From Russula earlei (lineage: Eukaryota; Basidiomycota; Agaricomycetes; Russulales; Russulaceae): DNA of 64,000 nucleotides. Positions 44,897 through 56,099 of the stretch are shown one piece after another (positions within the stretch are counted from its first letter, which is position 1; every line of letters begins with the position of its first letter). Position numbers and translations under genes: made by a program. A model generated the notes under the pieces. That model searched no databases. It saw nothing but the letters and a program-made list of their open reading frames with translations, and had not been told where the DNA came from. The stretch covers positions 62,001 to 126,000 of the forward strand of contig JAGFNK010000051.1 in assembly GCA_025769875.1 (NCBI GenBank), given 5' to 3'.

Positions 44897-46448
44897 AAGT
44901 AAACTCTGTATGCGTATAGATTTGTCTCCTCCTTTCTCGTGTTTGACCGGCTCATCATTTAGAATCGACTGAGCTCTATACGAAGGTCCTGCGACAAGGG
45001 ACGAACCCGAGTGGCGCTTTATTATGTAGGCCGGATGACACGAGGTCCTACAATTCTCACCTTCCCTCTCCAGACGCAGTCGCTGCTCCACAGGAGATGA
45101 TAGATGTACACATGAACGGCGACGGGAACCCGCCACGTATAGTACAGCAGAACAGCACCAGCTCACTCTCACCGATTCATGCGAGGTTTTGACGTCCTGA
45201 ACCTTAACCGAGTACCACCGCTTCTCTGAAACTTTATTCTACAAACACCAACAACTTCCAATTCATCGCGGTTTTGCGTATGATCCATATACAACACTCA
45301 TCTTCATCGAGTCACCTTGAATTTGTTTTTTTTTTTTTGTCTTGTGCGCAGCACATAGACCCATTTTTCTTCCATCGTCACTGCGTCTCTTATGACCATC
45401 CATTCATCATGTAAGCTGTTTTTAACGACTGCGGTGAAAAAAAAAAAACTTTTCCTTGCTACAATGTTTCGTGCCCCGTTTCGTCACAATGGGTCCAGTT
45501 ACTTTGCCTAGGTTTGCCAGGTTCGAGTTGGGCGCAAAGTCTAAAACAAGTCGAATAAATTGAGTGAGTAATATTTCCAATTTCTCATATATTCACATTC
45601 CATCGAAAGTATACAGCACACTCACTTTGAGAGTATCTTCCAGATGACCGTGAATGTGCCCAAAATATGGTGGCAAAAGCCCTGGCTACTGGGACCAGTG
45701 GAATTGCGGAAGGCAACTCGGTCATACGGCCTGTAGAACGATAACGTTGACATGACCAGTGCCCGATAATCTCGTGTTCGTTCGATCATGGTATAAAGGC
45801 GCCATTTACTGTATGTGTAGGCCGCGCGCACTAGCTACCAGTAAATCAGGCACCTCGCGGGACGTCTTTTCATTGCATTTCAGTTTAAAGAGTTGCTCAT
45901 GGTGCCAGAATGGTGAGTCATCCATTCACTGCCTCTGTGAGTTGATCTGGTCTGCCAATGAAGGATCTTGAACCTTGTTTGTGGACGTTAACGAAATGGA
46001 TAGAGACTAAGCTCGGTCTGCACCGGATTGAAGGTAGTCCCAGGACATGCATCGGCAGGGAACTAACCTAGGCCTGATGAGACTGAGACTGGGGCGCCAG
46101 TGGCAGGTAAAGTGTCTCGAAACCTCGTATGAAGAATTGTTTGTCCTCATAGCATAATCAGAGGACCATAGTCGCTGGGTCGATGGCCACAATACACCGA
46201 GATCTTAGGAAACCCGTGGTAAAGTTTTCCTGTTTACTTATATTTTATACCAAATAATCGATATCTCAACTTGAGTACATATCGAGGTCGAATGGTGGAT
46301 CCTTGGAACACCGTCCGACGGGCAACTCGTTCTCACGCTTCTTGCCTTTTTAGATGCATACCACAACCGTCGAGGCTGTGTTCATCTACTTGGATCCCAT
46401 GTCCTCAGCCCATCTTCGTCCACTACTTTGTGGTCCCTTCTTCTTATC
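44897..46448. other. Intergenic; no gene recognised
   Basis: The first 150 bp are the RPC9 3' flank, also present behind pseudogene 2. The rest contains poly-T and poly-A runs near 45325 and 45430, and the probable promoter of the NACHT locus just before 46449. No domain-bearing frame was seen on either strand. Confidence 0.5.
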
Positions 46449-49400
46449 ATGTCCGCAAACAACAACCAAGAAAATGGCCCCTCAACGGATAACTCTACTG
46501 CTATATTCAAAGCTGCCTTAATCGAGTACCAGACCGTGACAGGGAATTGTCTGGATACCCATCCATTTGCCGACCAGCTTGATGCCTGCGATAGTCCCGA
46601 GGCCGTCTCGAATGTCCTTCGAACTCGATGCGCAAACATTCAGGAAAGTCTCGCCAAGGAGATGAGAAACTAATGGCTTGGTTGGATCCGACAATCCGTA
46701 TCCTCAACACATTTTCATTAATGCTCAGAGACGGGATCGGTCTTGTATGCTGCTCTACGCCACCGTATCTCCTACCATTGTTCTCTGACGCCTCATTCTC
46801 ACCTGAAAAGACGATTTTTACTGGTGTCGGTGTTCTTCTCGCGGTCTGCCTCCTCCCAATCTCGTTATCGCGCTTTTGTTGAACATCAAATCAGGCTATG
46901 AAGGATTTTGCGGCGGGTCACGACACGATTGTTCACCTCTTCGAGAGAACGCGCTTTTTTCTGCAACGTCTGAGGAGCTATACTGGGATCCCGCTGATGG
47001 AGTCATCGACGGAGCTACTTGGGAAAATCATGGCGCAATTACTTTCCATCCTCGCACTTTCGACTAAAGCAATGATGGACAGACGAATCAGTGAGTATAT
47101 TTTTCCATTCTCTCACTTACTATGGCACAGTGAAGTTGCTGAAGAGGGTGGTGGGAAGGAACGACGTTGAGGATGCACTTCTACGGTTGGACTCGCTTAC
47201 GAAGGAAGAAAGTCTATTGATAATAGCGAGAAACTTAGAGGTTGCGCACGATCATGTTCGAATGATCGAGGGGGCCGTGCATAGTGTTGGCCATAATGTG
47301 ACGTCGACAAAAGATGGGACGCAACGTTCTGTCTTCATCTTCGGGTACATGATAACTCAAGACTCCAGTTTTCTCCTGTGCCTCAAAACAGGGATTGATG
47401 AGCTTAGACGTTTGTAATTCCTCGTAGTGCCATTGTCAAAGCGGATACGCCCACAGGGAAGCAGCTACAAGAGAAAGTTCCAACATGGCTCTCTCCTACG
47501 GATCCCTCCATCAACCATCACAATGCGCGTAAAACTCACCTTGATGGGACCGCAACTTGGTTTATCAAAGGAACCATGTTTCAAGATTGGAAACAGAATG
47601 GCTCCTTATTGTGGATCAATGGCAATCGTACGCTTTCCCATTCTGAATGCCTTTGTAACTATTGATTCTTTCTTGTTTCGCAGCTTGGGTGGGAAAACCC
47701 ATTATCTGGTTCGTATCTTCCCGTTTATCTCGATGGGAATGAATATTTGTATTGTCGATCAGCTCTGCCATTATAGAGAACATCAAGAACACTCGAGAGA
47801 CGTCGTCGTCCTCCCTCGCATATTACTATTTTGATTTCAAGGATACCTCGAAACGCGACGTCCATGGATTATTGGCATCCATCCTCTCCCAACTTGGTGA
47901 TGGCTCTGAACATTGTTGGGACGTCCTTTATCGGATTTACACCAAGTGCCGTGGTGGGACTGAGCGACCCAGTGATTTTGTACTTGCAAACTGTCTTACG
48001 ACGATGCTCGAACTTCCAGGACAAGTTCCTGTCTTCATTATCATGGACACACTCGATGAGTATCCCAGTTCTATTGGAATCCCGTCTGCCCGTGAAGAGG
48101 TGCTAGACCTTGTGAAGGATCTTGTTGGGTCGAGGCATCCAAATCTGTTCATCTGCATAACTAGTCGCCCCGAGCAAGACATTCAGACCGTCCTTGACCC
48201 CTTGACTTCGGGATCGTCCCCTGTGTCCCTTCACGAAGAAAGCGGTCAAAGAGAGGACATCAACAGTTATGTCCGCTCTTTTGTTCATACGGATGGCGCA
48301 ATGAGGGGATGGAGAGAAGCGGACAAAGAACTCGTCACTAATACGTTGTTGGGACGAGCTAATGTGATGTCAGTAGTTCTGTTATGATACCTGGTTATGA
48401 TTGCTAAATAGCCTTGGACAGGTTTCGATGGGTGTTTTGTCAGCTTGACCCTCCGTCGATGTTTTCCATCAAGCATTCGCAAGACTCTTGACGAACTTCC
48501 AATGATCCTGGACGAGACACTGAACGGAAATCACGAGGAATCTTTAAAGAGAGAAGGCAGCGTGCGCGGCGACTATTTCATTGCTTGGTCGCGGCTCCTC
48601 GTCCTCTTCATGTCGATGAGCTCGGGGAGATGTTTGCGATCGAGTCTGAGGGAACTATGGTACTTAATCTGAGGGAAGACGAGCGCCCTGAAAATGCAGA
48701 AGATGCGGTGCTTTCCGCATGTTCCACGTTAATCACGGTCATCAAGAACAAGTATTTAAAATTTGACTAATTCTCTCACTTTTCAGTGAAAGAGTTCTTG
48801 ACTTCTGACCGGCTCCGCGCGGCCGAGGCATTCACCATTTCTACATTGCCTTAAATGCGGCACACTGTCTCCTCGCACGGACGCGCCTGACAGTTCTTCT
48901 GCAGCTGGACGAGAAATTTGACAAGGAGCGTCTGGCAAGATTTACTCTGACATCATATGCTGCTCACTCATGCGAAGTATGAGGACGTGACCTCACAAGT
49001 TGAAGATTCCGTGAAACGGTTACTAAATCCAAGGAAGCCATATATTGCCAGATGGGTTTGGATATATGATATGGATCGTGGTCGGGTTCCACAAACCATC
49101 GACGAACTCCCAGTGCACCCGTCGCCGCCCGGAGGAACTGCGTTGTATTATGCAGTGTTATGTGGATTACGTGGGCCGGCAGAATACTTGATCTCTGCGC
49201 ATGGGGAAGATCCCAATGCCACGGGTGGTCGTCGTGAAAGTCCGTTGCACGCGGCATCGTACAAGAGACATGTTGAGGCAGCACGCGCATTGCTTGATCA
49301 TGGGTCCGATGTGAATGCGACAAGAAGGTGTGGACGAACTGCCTTATGCGCTGCCCACGATGGCGGCCATCTGGTGGTTATGTGGCTGTTGATAGAATAT

Positions 49401-49782
49401 GGGGCCATTGTGGATGAGCAGCTCAGAAGGTTCAGACTCCATCGTCCATTGAACGGGACGAGCCGAGGTCATACGCTCCTCGCAACACAATGCTGATGTA
49501 AGCGCCATTTCCTCTGTCTGACTGGACAGCGTTGCACTGGGCATCGGCATACGGACGTGTGAGGGTTGCCAAGATCATGGCATTGACATCGACGTCCTAG
49601 ACGGTAACCACTGCACCCCCTTGTTCTGCGCGTTGTGCTATGGACACCTTGAGGTTGCGCGACTACTGCTTCAGCATGGAGCAGACGCGCATATCCCGAA
49701 CGAAAGTGGTCGTACCCCATTCGAAGAAGCTACATTGCAGGAACATACCTCAATCGTGCGGCTGCTGTCAGAGCATGTGTGA
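46449..49782 (+). pseudogene. NACHT-ankyrin protein gene ('Goodbye' N-terminus), decayed
   Basis: The ATG at 46449 opens a fungal STAND-type 'Goodbye' domain (FKAALIEYQTVTGN, HPFADQLDACDSPEAV). Helical regions follow (HLFERTRFFLQRLRSYTGIP, VEDALLRLDSLTKEE) with several introns, then the NACHT ATPase region (YYYFDFKDTSKRDVHGLLAS, IIMDTLDEYPSS, LFICITSRPEQDIQT) at 47.8-48.3 kb and ankyrin repeats at 49.1-49.78 kb (TALYYAVLCGLRGPAEYLIS, SPLHAASYKRHVEAARALL, HLEVARLLLQHGAD). Such proteins act as intracellular sensors in fungal non-self recognition. Here the P-loop at 47684-47709 reads AWVGKPIIW in place of the usual AGAGKTILW, so the Thr that binds Mg-ATP is gone. A frameshift near 48560 and stops near 48855 and 48890 also break the frame. 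Confidence 0.8.
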
Positions 49783-50239
49783 AAAAAGAATGAGGGGGGG
49801 TGATAACCATAGAAATTTGACTACTGTACTGTATACATCGTTCAAGATATCGTACTGCTGCATGTATGACTTGCATTAATATTTTCAAGGAACGATGCTG
49901 CCGAGTGCGGACATTGAAAGTCCCGGTTATGATCGCAGCAGGCAATCACCTTATCGCTGCTCTCAGTCTCAAATATTCTCGAAAAGTGCACTAAAAATTA
50001 GACCTTTAGTCAATCCGATCCTTGTCTTTTCCTTATGACCGGAAAAGTCCATAGATAACGTCACTGTATAACATCAGCATATCCTGGATAGTGGTGAATT
50101 CCGAGTCGTTGTCCTATTCTTGTCGCGACAAATGATCAATTCTCTTAGAGAACCTGGACCCGTGTGTTGGAAGTGCCACATCGTCCTCAAATTCAAGCGG
50201 GTACCGGTCTGCGATTCCGGGATCAGGGGATAGTAACGT
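49783..50239. other. No gene recognised
   Basis: 3' flank of the NACHT pseudogene and AT-balanced sequence with no domain-bearing frame. Confidence 0.4.
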
Positions 50240-50545
50240 CACCGGCGCAATTTCGATCTGAGGCCAAGCGTAAAACGAGCCAAGACAGGTAGGTCTCTTC
50301 GTGAAGCCATGACTCGTTGTTGGCTCACCTCTGTCAGCCTCCTTTGCGATCATAAACGTGGGTGTTGCAAGGCCATGTAATCCGAGATTTTTCTTCTTCA
50401 AATGCTCACCTTCAGTTGCACTTAGATCACCATAGACACTGCTATCTTCCCAAGGAGCACCACGGGTGCGCAATTGGCTCTACTTGCAATGAAGAGTTCG
50501 TGACACCAGAGGGCATGCTTGCCCATCTTGCGTACTGTCGTTTCT
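50240..50545. repeat. Short duplicated segment, left copy
   Basis: It matches 52600-52866 with about 80 percent identity by eye, in the same orientation (shared taggtctctt(c/t)gtgaagccatgactcg and later ggtgcgcaattg). On the minus strand both copies read a peptide with LRT(R/C)G(A/T)PWED and a following ATE(G/Y)EH(L/M)K; the left one stays open to a stop at 50114. On the plus strand a C2H2-like CxC...H spacing can be read. The family is unknown and the coding strand undecided. Confidence 0.55.
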
Positions 50546-50749
50546 CGGCCGCGCCGTCGTGGCATGCTGTGTGCTTCCTGTGTTGGTGGCGTGCCTTGTG
50601 GTGATGGTGAACCTCCATCGGTGACGGCTTCCGCTTCTCCGAGGTGGCTGCACACTCTTCTGTTTCCAATTCCTCGTGGCATTCTTCTATATATTCCTCG
50701 TTAACGTCTTTTATGAGGCATGACTGCGAGATGGCGATTGGCGGAAACG

Positions 50750-51560
50750 AGTGCGCAGGGGGGTCGGAAACTGAAGTGGAGGCGTAGGCAGCGAGCGCAA
50801 GTTTATAGACATCGACACAGGTGGCAGTGGCTCAAAAGGCGGTAGCAGGGGCAGAGGTGACACGAGAGGTGGGATGGAAGTGGGCACAGTTGGCAAGGGG
50901 CTTTGATATGTTGGTGGCAGAGGGCGAAGCTGAGGCGGCGATGGAACTAACTGAGACTGTGGCAGGTACGGCTGGTGCCGAGATGATTGGCGAGGCTAAG
51001 GCTATAGGTAAGGCTGGTCCTGTGGTGACTGGCAATACTGACGCTACGGCGGCGGCGGGACCGACTGAGATGGTGGTGAGAACGGAACAGAGCCAGCAGC
51101 AGGTGCAGCTGAGACGATGGCGGTGAGGGCAATGCTGGGACGGTGACAACGCTGGCTGGTATAGCAGTGGGACTGACTAGGATGGCTGCTGGTGTGGCTG
51201 GTGACACCAGGATGCTGATGCTACCGTGGTGGGTGTTAAGGCGACTGCTGGCGAAACTGGTTTGGCAGCGACTGGCGGTACTGATGCTACGGACATTACG
51301 GTGGCGGTGGGAGATTCTAAGACGGTGGCTGTGGGTGATGTGAAGATGGCTGGAGGGACTGATGGCGCAGAGGCGATGATGAGACTAGGTGCGGCTGGCA
51401 CGCAGATGAGACAGAGATGGAAAAGGGTGAGGCCGGTGCAGAGACAGGGAAGGCGGCTCTTCGCGCTTCTGGGGCTGCACTGGGTGACGCATCGATGGTG
51501 GCGGTTAGGGCTGAGGGTGTGGAGGTGATCTTAGACAAGACTCTGGCGACTTTGGGCGAG
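50750..51560. repeat. Ser/Pro/Ala/Val low-complexity block on the minus strand
   Basis: Minus-strand frames are dominated by Ser, Pro, Ala, Val and Thr, and plus-strand frames by Gly, Ala, Glu and Thr, as in the 8680-10389 block. CpG content is intermediate. No domain or firm start is visible. It ends just before the EEP pseudogene. Confidence 0.5.
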
Positions 51561-51689
51561 GCAGGCGCAGGAGGTGCGGTAGCAGTGGCATATGGGAGTG
51601 AAGCGAAGCCCTGCCAGAAGCTTCCCGCTTTCCAACACGCCGCCATGGGCGCCAAAGACACACTCTGCTTTCAACCGCTCCGCCCGAAC

Positions 51690-52552
51690 GTGGGCGTCCA
51701 TACTCGAGAAAGGCTCAGAGCCAAGTAACACAGAGGCCCTCTCTCACATCATGGAACATCGACGCCTTCTCCTCGCGGCCCGTCGCACGTGCCAAACTTA
51801 TCCTCGACCATATCCTCGAGGGATCGAAATCTCCCGATATTATCTTCCTCCAAGAAGCCACACCTGACGTTTGGGCCGCTCTCCTGAACGATGAGGGAGT
51901 GCGCACTGCCCTCCTGGTGACCGATGCCGAGGACCAAATGTCGTTTGAGGGCATGCCCTTTGCGATCATGATGTTGCTGTCCAGCGTGCGCTTTGCCTCC
52001 GGCCCAGAGTTGCGGAAGGAAGGCGACAGAATTGAGGGAGGGGGGAAGTTCCTGCTCGGGTATGTCTCTCACGTAATCCTCCCGAGCAAGTACAGGAGGG
52101 ACAGGCCTTGCGTGGATATCATCCCCCCAACCGCGCCGCCGGGCACGGTCTTCCGTCTTGTCAATGTCCACCTTGACTCGGTCGGGGATACACTACCTTT
52201 CCATGCCCAGCAGATGAAGATACTGCCCGTCATCCTTCACGAGCCTTGATGCAGTGGCAGGATCATTGCAGGCAACTTCAGTGCCATCAGCCCCGAGGAT
52301 GAAGGGCTCATTGACAAGAACAGCCTGGTAGATGAGTGGGTTGCACTGCACCGGAGGGCAGGCCCTGGTGGAGCTATGTGGGGTGTCGGTGTGGAACAGC
52401 AGAACGGCGGACTAGGGCTGGGCAGGTTGGACTAGGTTGCAATGATGGGCTTGAAGGCTGAGGAGATGGAGGTCCTCTGCCCTGGTTATATTGAGGTGCC
52501 CAGGCCGGCGAGGAATCTGACGAGATCCCTTGGAGCGACCATTGCAGGCTGA
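51690..52552 (+). pseudogene. Endonuclease/exonuclease/phosphatase (EEP) family pseudogene
   Basis: The plus-strand reading shows LTSWNIDAFSSRPVARAKL (about 51740-51795), then SPDIIFLQEATPDVW with the metal-binding Glu of the EEP fold, FRLVNVHLDSVGDTLPFHAQ, and, after a TGA at 52247, GRIIAGNFSAISPEDEG, where the fold normally has GDFN. A TAG at 52433 falls in the RLDKV-like motif, and the final SDH-type motif is missing before the stop at 52550. The closest known type is the TDP2-like group that removes 5'-phosphotyrosyl ends from DNA. The TGA, and the Met in AMWG where the family has Thr, both fit CpG-to-TpG change. It is dead. Confidence 0.78.
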
Positions 52553-52599
52553 GATTTACTGTCTGAATACTGTCAAGGTGATGATCTTAAGCCAAGCGT

Positions 52600-52866
52600 A
52601 GTACTTGGCATACAACGAGGTAGGTCTCTTTGTGAAGCCATGACTCGATGTCACATAGGGTTAGGGCAGGCCATGCAGTCGAAAGCACACCTCTCTGTTC
52701 TTCCTACACCTTCACTTCTAAAATTTTCTTCTTCATCTCTCTTCATATGCTCATATTCAGTTGCGTGTAGGCTGCCATTGATGTGGCAATCTTCCCATGG
52801 GGTACCACAGGTGCGCAATTGTTGGATGTCCTTGTGAGGAAGAGTTTGTGACGGGACGGCATGACC
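52600..52866. repeat. Short duplicated segment, right copy
   Basis: Partner of 50240-50545. The minus-strand frame 52938-52651 contains the same PWED and EHMK motifs and is open for 95 codons, but no family can be named. Confidence 0.5.
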
Positions 52867-54483
52867 TACCTCGTGAGTGATCCACCTATTGCTTGCGATC
52901 TCATCGACAGCATGGAACTGGCAATGTTGTGGGATCATTCCTCAACGTTCAAGAGGTTTGCATCGTTTCTCCAGCAGTGTGCCTCTGATGCGTGGCCACG
53001 TTCCCACCAGCGAGCCCGGTTATTGTAGGTATTCGCGCCTCTAACCTACGTACGTCCACCTGACCCGCCAAATTGAACAAACAAGATGAATCCGGCATTC
53101 ACATTGGATCCGTTCTTGTCATGCACGATGTGCAGACCAAGCACACCGGACCTGACCAAAGCTGGCTCGGCTTCGAGCGGCTGGCGTGCGCGCCGATCCA
53201 GGCGCATATGGTGCTGGAGCATATGCTCAGCAAGGAGAAGGGATGGTTGCGCGGACACAATCGCCAGTGCCTTGACGCCATCGAGGGTCATGCGTCATCT
53301 CCCGGACGACGAGTGTGCCTTCAAGTATTTACGCTTCGAGGGCGGAGCGTCTGGTTGGCGTAGCGCCTGTGGGACCAGGCGGCGTCGTCATCAGTAAAGA
53401 GACAAGGAGGAGGGGCGGGGGCAACATTTCTTTTGTCCTCTGTCCTCGTCCTTGTCTCTCTACCTCATCCGTTGTAGCAAGCGCAGGTCTTTCGTCGTTC
53501 CATTCCACTCTGCTCTTCAGCCAGTACCTCCGATTTACACTTGACTTGATAACCTTTCCACTGACCTTCCCTCTGTCTCTTTGAACATCACAGCGCATCC
53601 CCTTTGCTTACTGTCTAATTTTTATCGTTACATTTACATTATCGGTCTCAACGTCCCGTTCATCCCAGGCGACACTATCGCAGGGCGGCACTCTTAGGTG
53701 AGCGACTTGTGAATAACCCCAGCTCCTTTCGCTTCCTGTTGTGATATACGCTTCGTACGATCACTTTGTTTAACACATTTCTCACTATATTCCGTGCTCT
53801 CGCACGATTCTTCTAGATCTTATTTCCCTCTCTCCTGCCTCGTCTTCACGATCGATTTATGATCTACACGGAACGTGCGATCATATCGATACCAACGACA
53901 CAGAATAGTCAAAAAGGTTGCCCACTTTAGATTTCCGTGATGTACGCACCTCTCAACTCATAGATGTACTCAATATTCTGGCGCGCGAGTGATGAAATCA
54001 AGTGCGGAATGTTGCATTGTGCACGTCCCATGAAATGAAGTTGATGATGGAAAGGAGAAGTCGCAATGTGTACGGAATACAAGAGGCCACCGTGGTCTAC
54101 CAAAGTGATAGTGGCACCTATCGGTGGTTGATTTTGCATCCTTCACGTTTCCCAAAGAACAGATGTCCGAGCCAAAAAACTAGGGTCAACAAGAAAAGAA
54201 AGAAAACATCGAAATGGAAACAACAACATGGAACGTCGCGTCGGGCGCCAAGAGATGAAGCAACAAGCTAAAGCAAGTGAGGAGACAAAACGCACTATTT
54301 TTACTCTGATCGCGCGGTCACCCTCGCCCGCTTTCGCGAGCATGTTGCGCCCGCGCAGACCCAGGTTGGGTAATAATGCGGCCCTGGAAGCTTGCTGTGC
54401 GCGTGTGCACGAAGCCGGCTATTAAAAAAAATTGAAAAGAAAAACATGCTCAATCAGTTTTGTCATCGAAAAGACGAGTTTGA
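52867..54483. other. No gene recognised
   Basis: 53060-53300 is open on both strands with balanced composition, which may reflect a gene relic that I cannot name. 53400-54480 shows no domain-bearing frame; it holds pyrimidine-rich stretches and an A-run near 54425. Confidence 0.4.
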
Positions 54484-54504
54484 GTGTGTGTGTGTGTGTG
54501 TGTG
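54484..54504. repeat. (TG)n microsatellite
   Basis: About ten consecutive tg units at the 3' side of the NOG1 pseudogene. Confidence 0.9.
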
Positions 54505-55650
54505 AGGAAAGATGACGACGTACGGCTTCGTCCCGCAAGCCCGCGAGCTGTCGATTGGAGCGAGGCGCACGCGCATCGACACCGTCGACGTCCGTCCCGT
54601 CTTCGGCCTCGTCGCGCTTGCGCTTGCGCCCCGCACCGCGCATCTTGGCGATCACCACGGCGCGCTCTGGCACGCGGCTCGGGTCGATGCCCGCATTGGT
54701 CGACCGTCAGGGTCTGTGAGCGTGCCAAGACCCACGGTGCGTGGAAGGCGCGCCTTGTTCATCATTTTCTATTTGTTCTGTGCCTCCAGCTTGAGTCTCT
54801 TTCGCAGCTGCTTCGCGCTCATCTTCCCGGTCGAACTACCAACAGTATATGTTGTCAAGCCGATCACTTTTCTTGGGCGTGACTCAAATTTGAGGGAAAC
54901 AGGACTGACCATGTCTTCGTGCTCATCGTAATAGCCTTCAGTCTTGAGCATCTCCTCCTCACGCTCAAGGGCCTCCAATGTCGGGATTGATGAATCCGGC
55001 AATATTCTTGCCGTCCATGATTATCGGGAAAACGTCGTTCTTGCACTCGTCGCTCGCGAGCATGTAGTCCTCTTCGCCACCCTCAATACCGCGCCGGCGC
55101 TGTAAAAGCGTTATACGCACTTTTGAGGTTGACATTGTAGAGTCCGGCACCGCCCTCCTCTAACTCGATATATCTCAAGTTTCCGACGATCGGGGTCGTC
55201 CTTGTCGTACTTTGACGGTTTCTGGGATAAACGGAGGACAAGATCATCACGCAGCACCAGTGAATACAGTTGGTAATGGCATCAATTTGGTTGCGAGTGA
55301 GATTTGCATCGACACGCTGCACGAGGAGGGCGTCGGAGGCCTTACTTAGTGTTGGGGTCCATGACAGATAACACGACACTTGCACGCGTTGAAAACCCTC
55401 AGTGTCAATGACCTCTTGCACAAGCGATTGCTTATCTGGGGCAAGGTCTTCGAGGTGTGTAACACCGATCTTGTTGATAACAAAGATGATGGACTTGCCT
55501 GTAAACGAGGGTTTGGTCGAATGGATTAGCTTACACTGTGAATCAAGGTCACAAAGTAGCGCATGATGACAGACGGATCACGACGTACTTGTACTTTGAC
55601 GGTATACCCACAGTGATCAATGCACAGCTCTTCAGGTGAGCCAACGCCAT
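54505..55650 (-). pseudogene. NOG1 (nucleolar GTP-binding protein 1) pseudogene
   Basis: Minus-strand frames carry consecutive pieces of NOG1, an OBG-type GTPase for 60S ribosome assembly. The first is a piece of the GTPase domain ending in the G4 motif region FVINKIG near 55470, where the family has NKxD. Next come EDLAPDKQSLVQEVIDTEGF and QVSCY, then GGAGLYNVNLK, NDVFPIIMDGKNIAGFINPD, TLEALEREEEMLKTEGYYDE and HEDMV. The Lys-rich tail follows (KARLPRTVGLGTLT, AGRKRKRDEAEDG). Frames change at least four times, the N-terminal third is absent, and the G4 Asp has become Gly, so no working product is possible. The fragment stops about 140 bp before the Harbinger element. Confidence 0.82.
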
Positions 55651-56099
55651 GATGTTGAGATAAAGTGTAGCCAAAGTGTTGACGCGTCAGCCCAAACTGT
55701 CTGGGCGGCCCACAGGCCCGGACCACATAAGCGTTTCAGCTCAGTTGCTGAAACGCATATGATAGCAAAATTGATAGTGTGATCTAATAAGGCCCATGAT
55801 ACCAACCGAGAATTCTTGAACTTCGAACTTGAACTTGAATTTCAGGATTTTCCGGGAGTGACTGGTGTGACCAGTGTGATATAAGTGACATCGCATATAT
55901 GATAAACTAATAGGTTTTTTTTTTAATATGAGTTTTTATTTGCTTGTGATTTGCATATTTGCTTGTGATTTGCATATTCGCGTATTCGCATATTTGTGTG
56001 TGATTGCACATGTGTAAGCCCTTTGTCAGTACCTTCTTTTTCACCTTCACTTCGGTGTCGCCCCACACTTTATTTTCCTGATCCTGATCATCACCTCCC

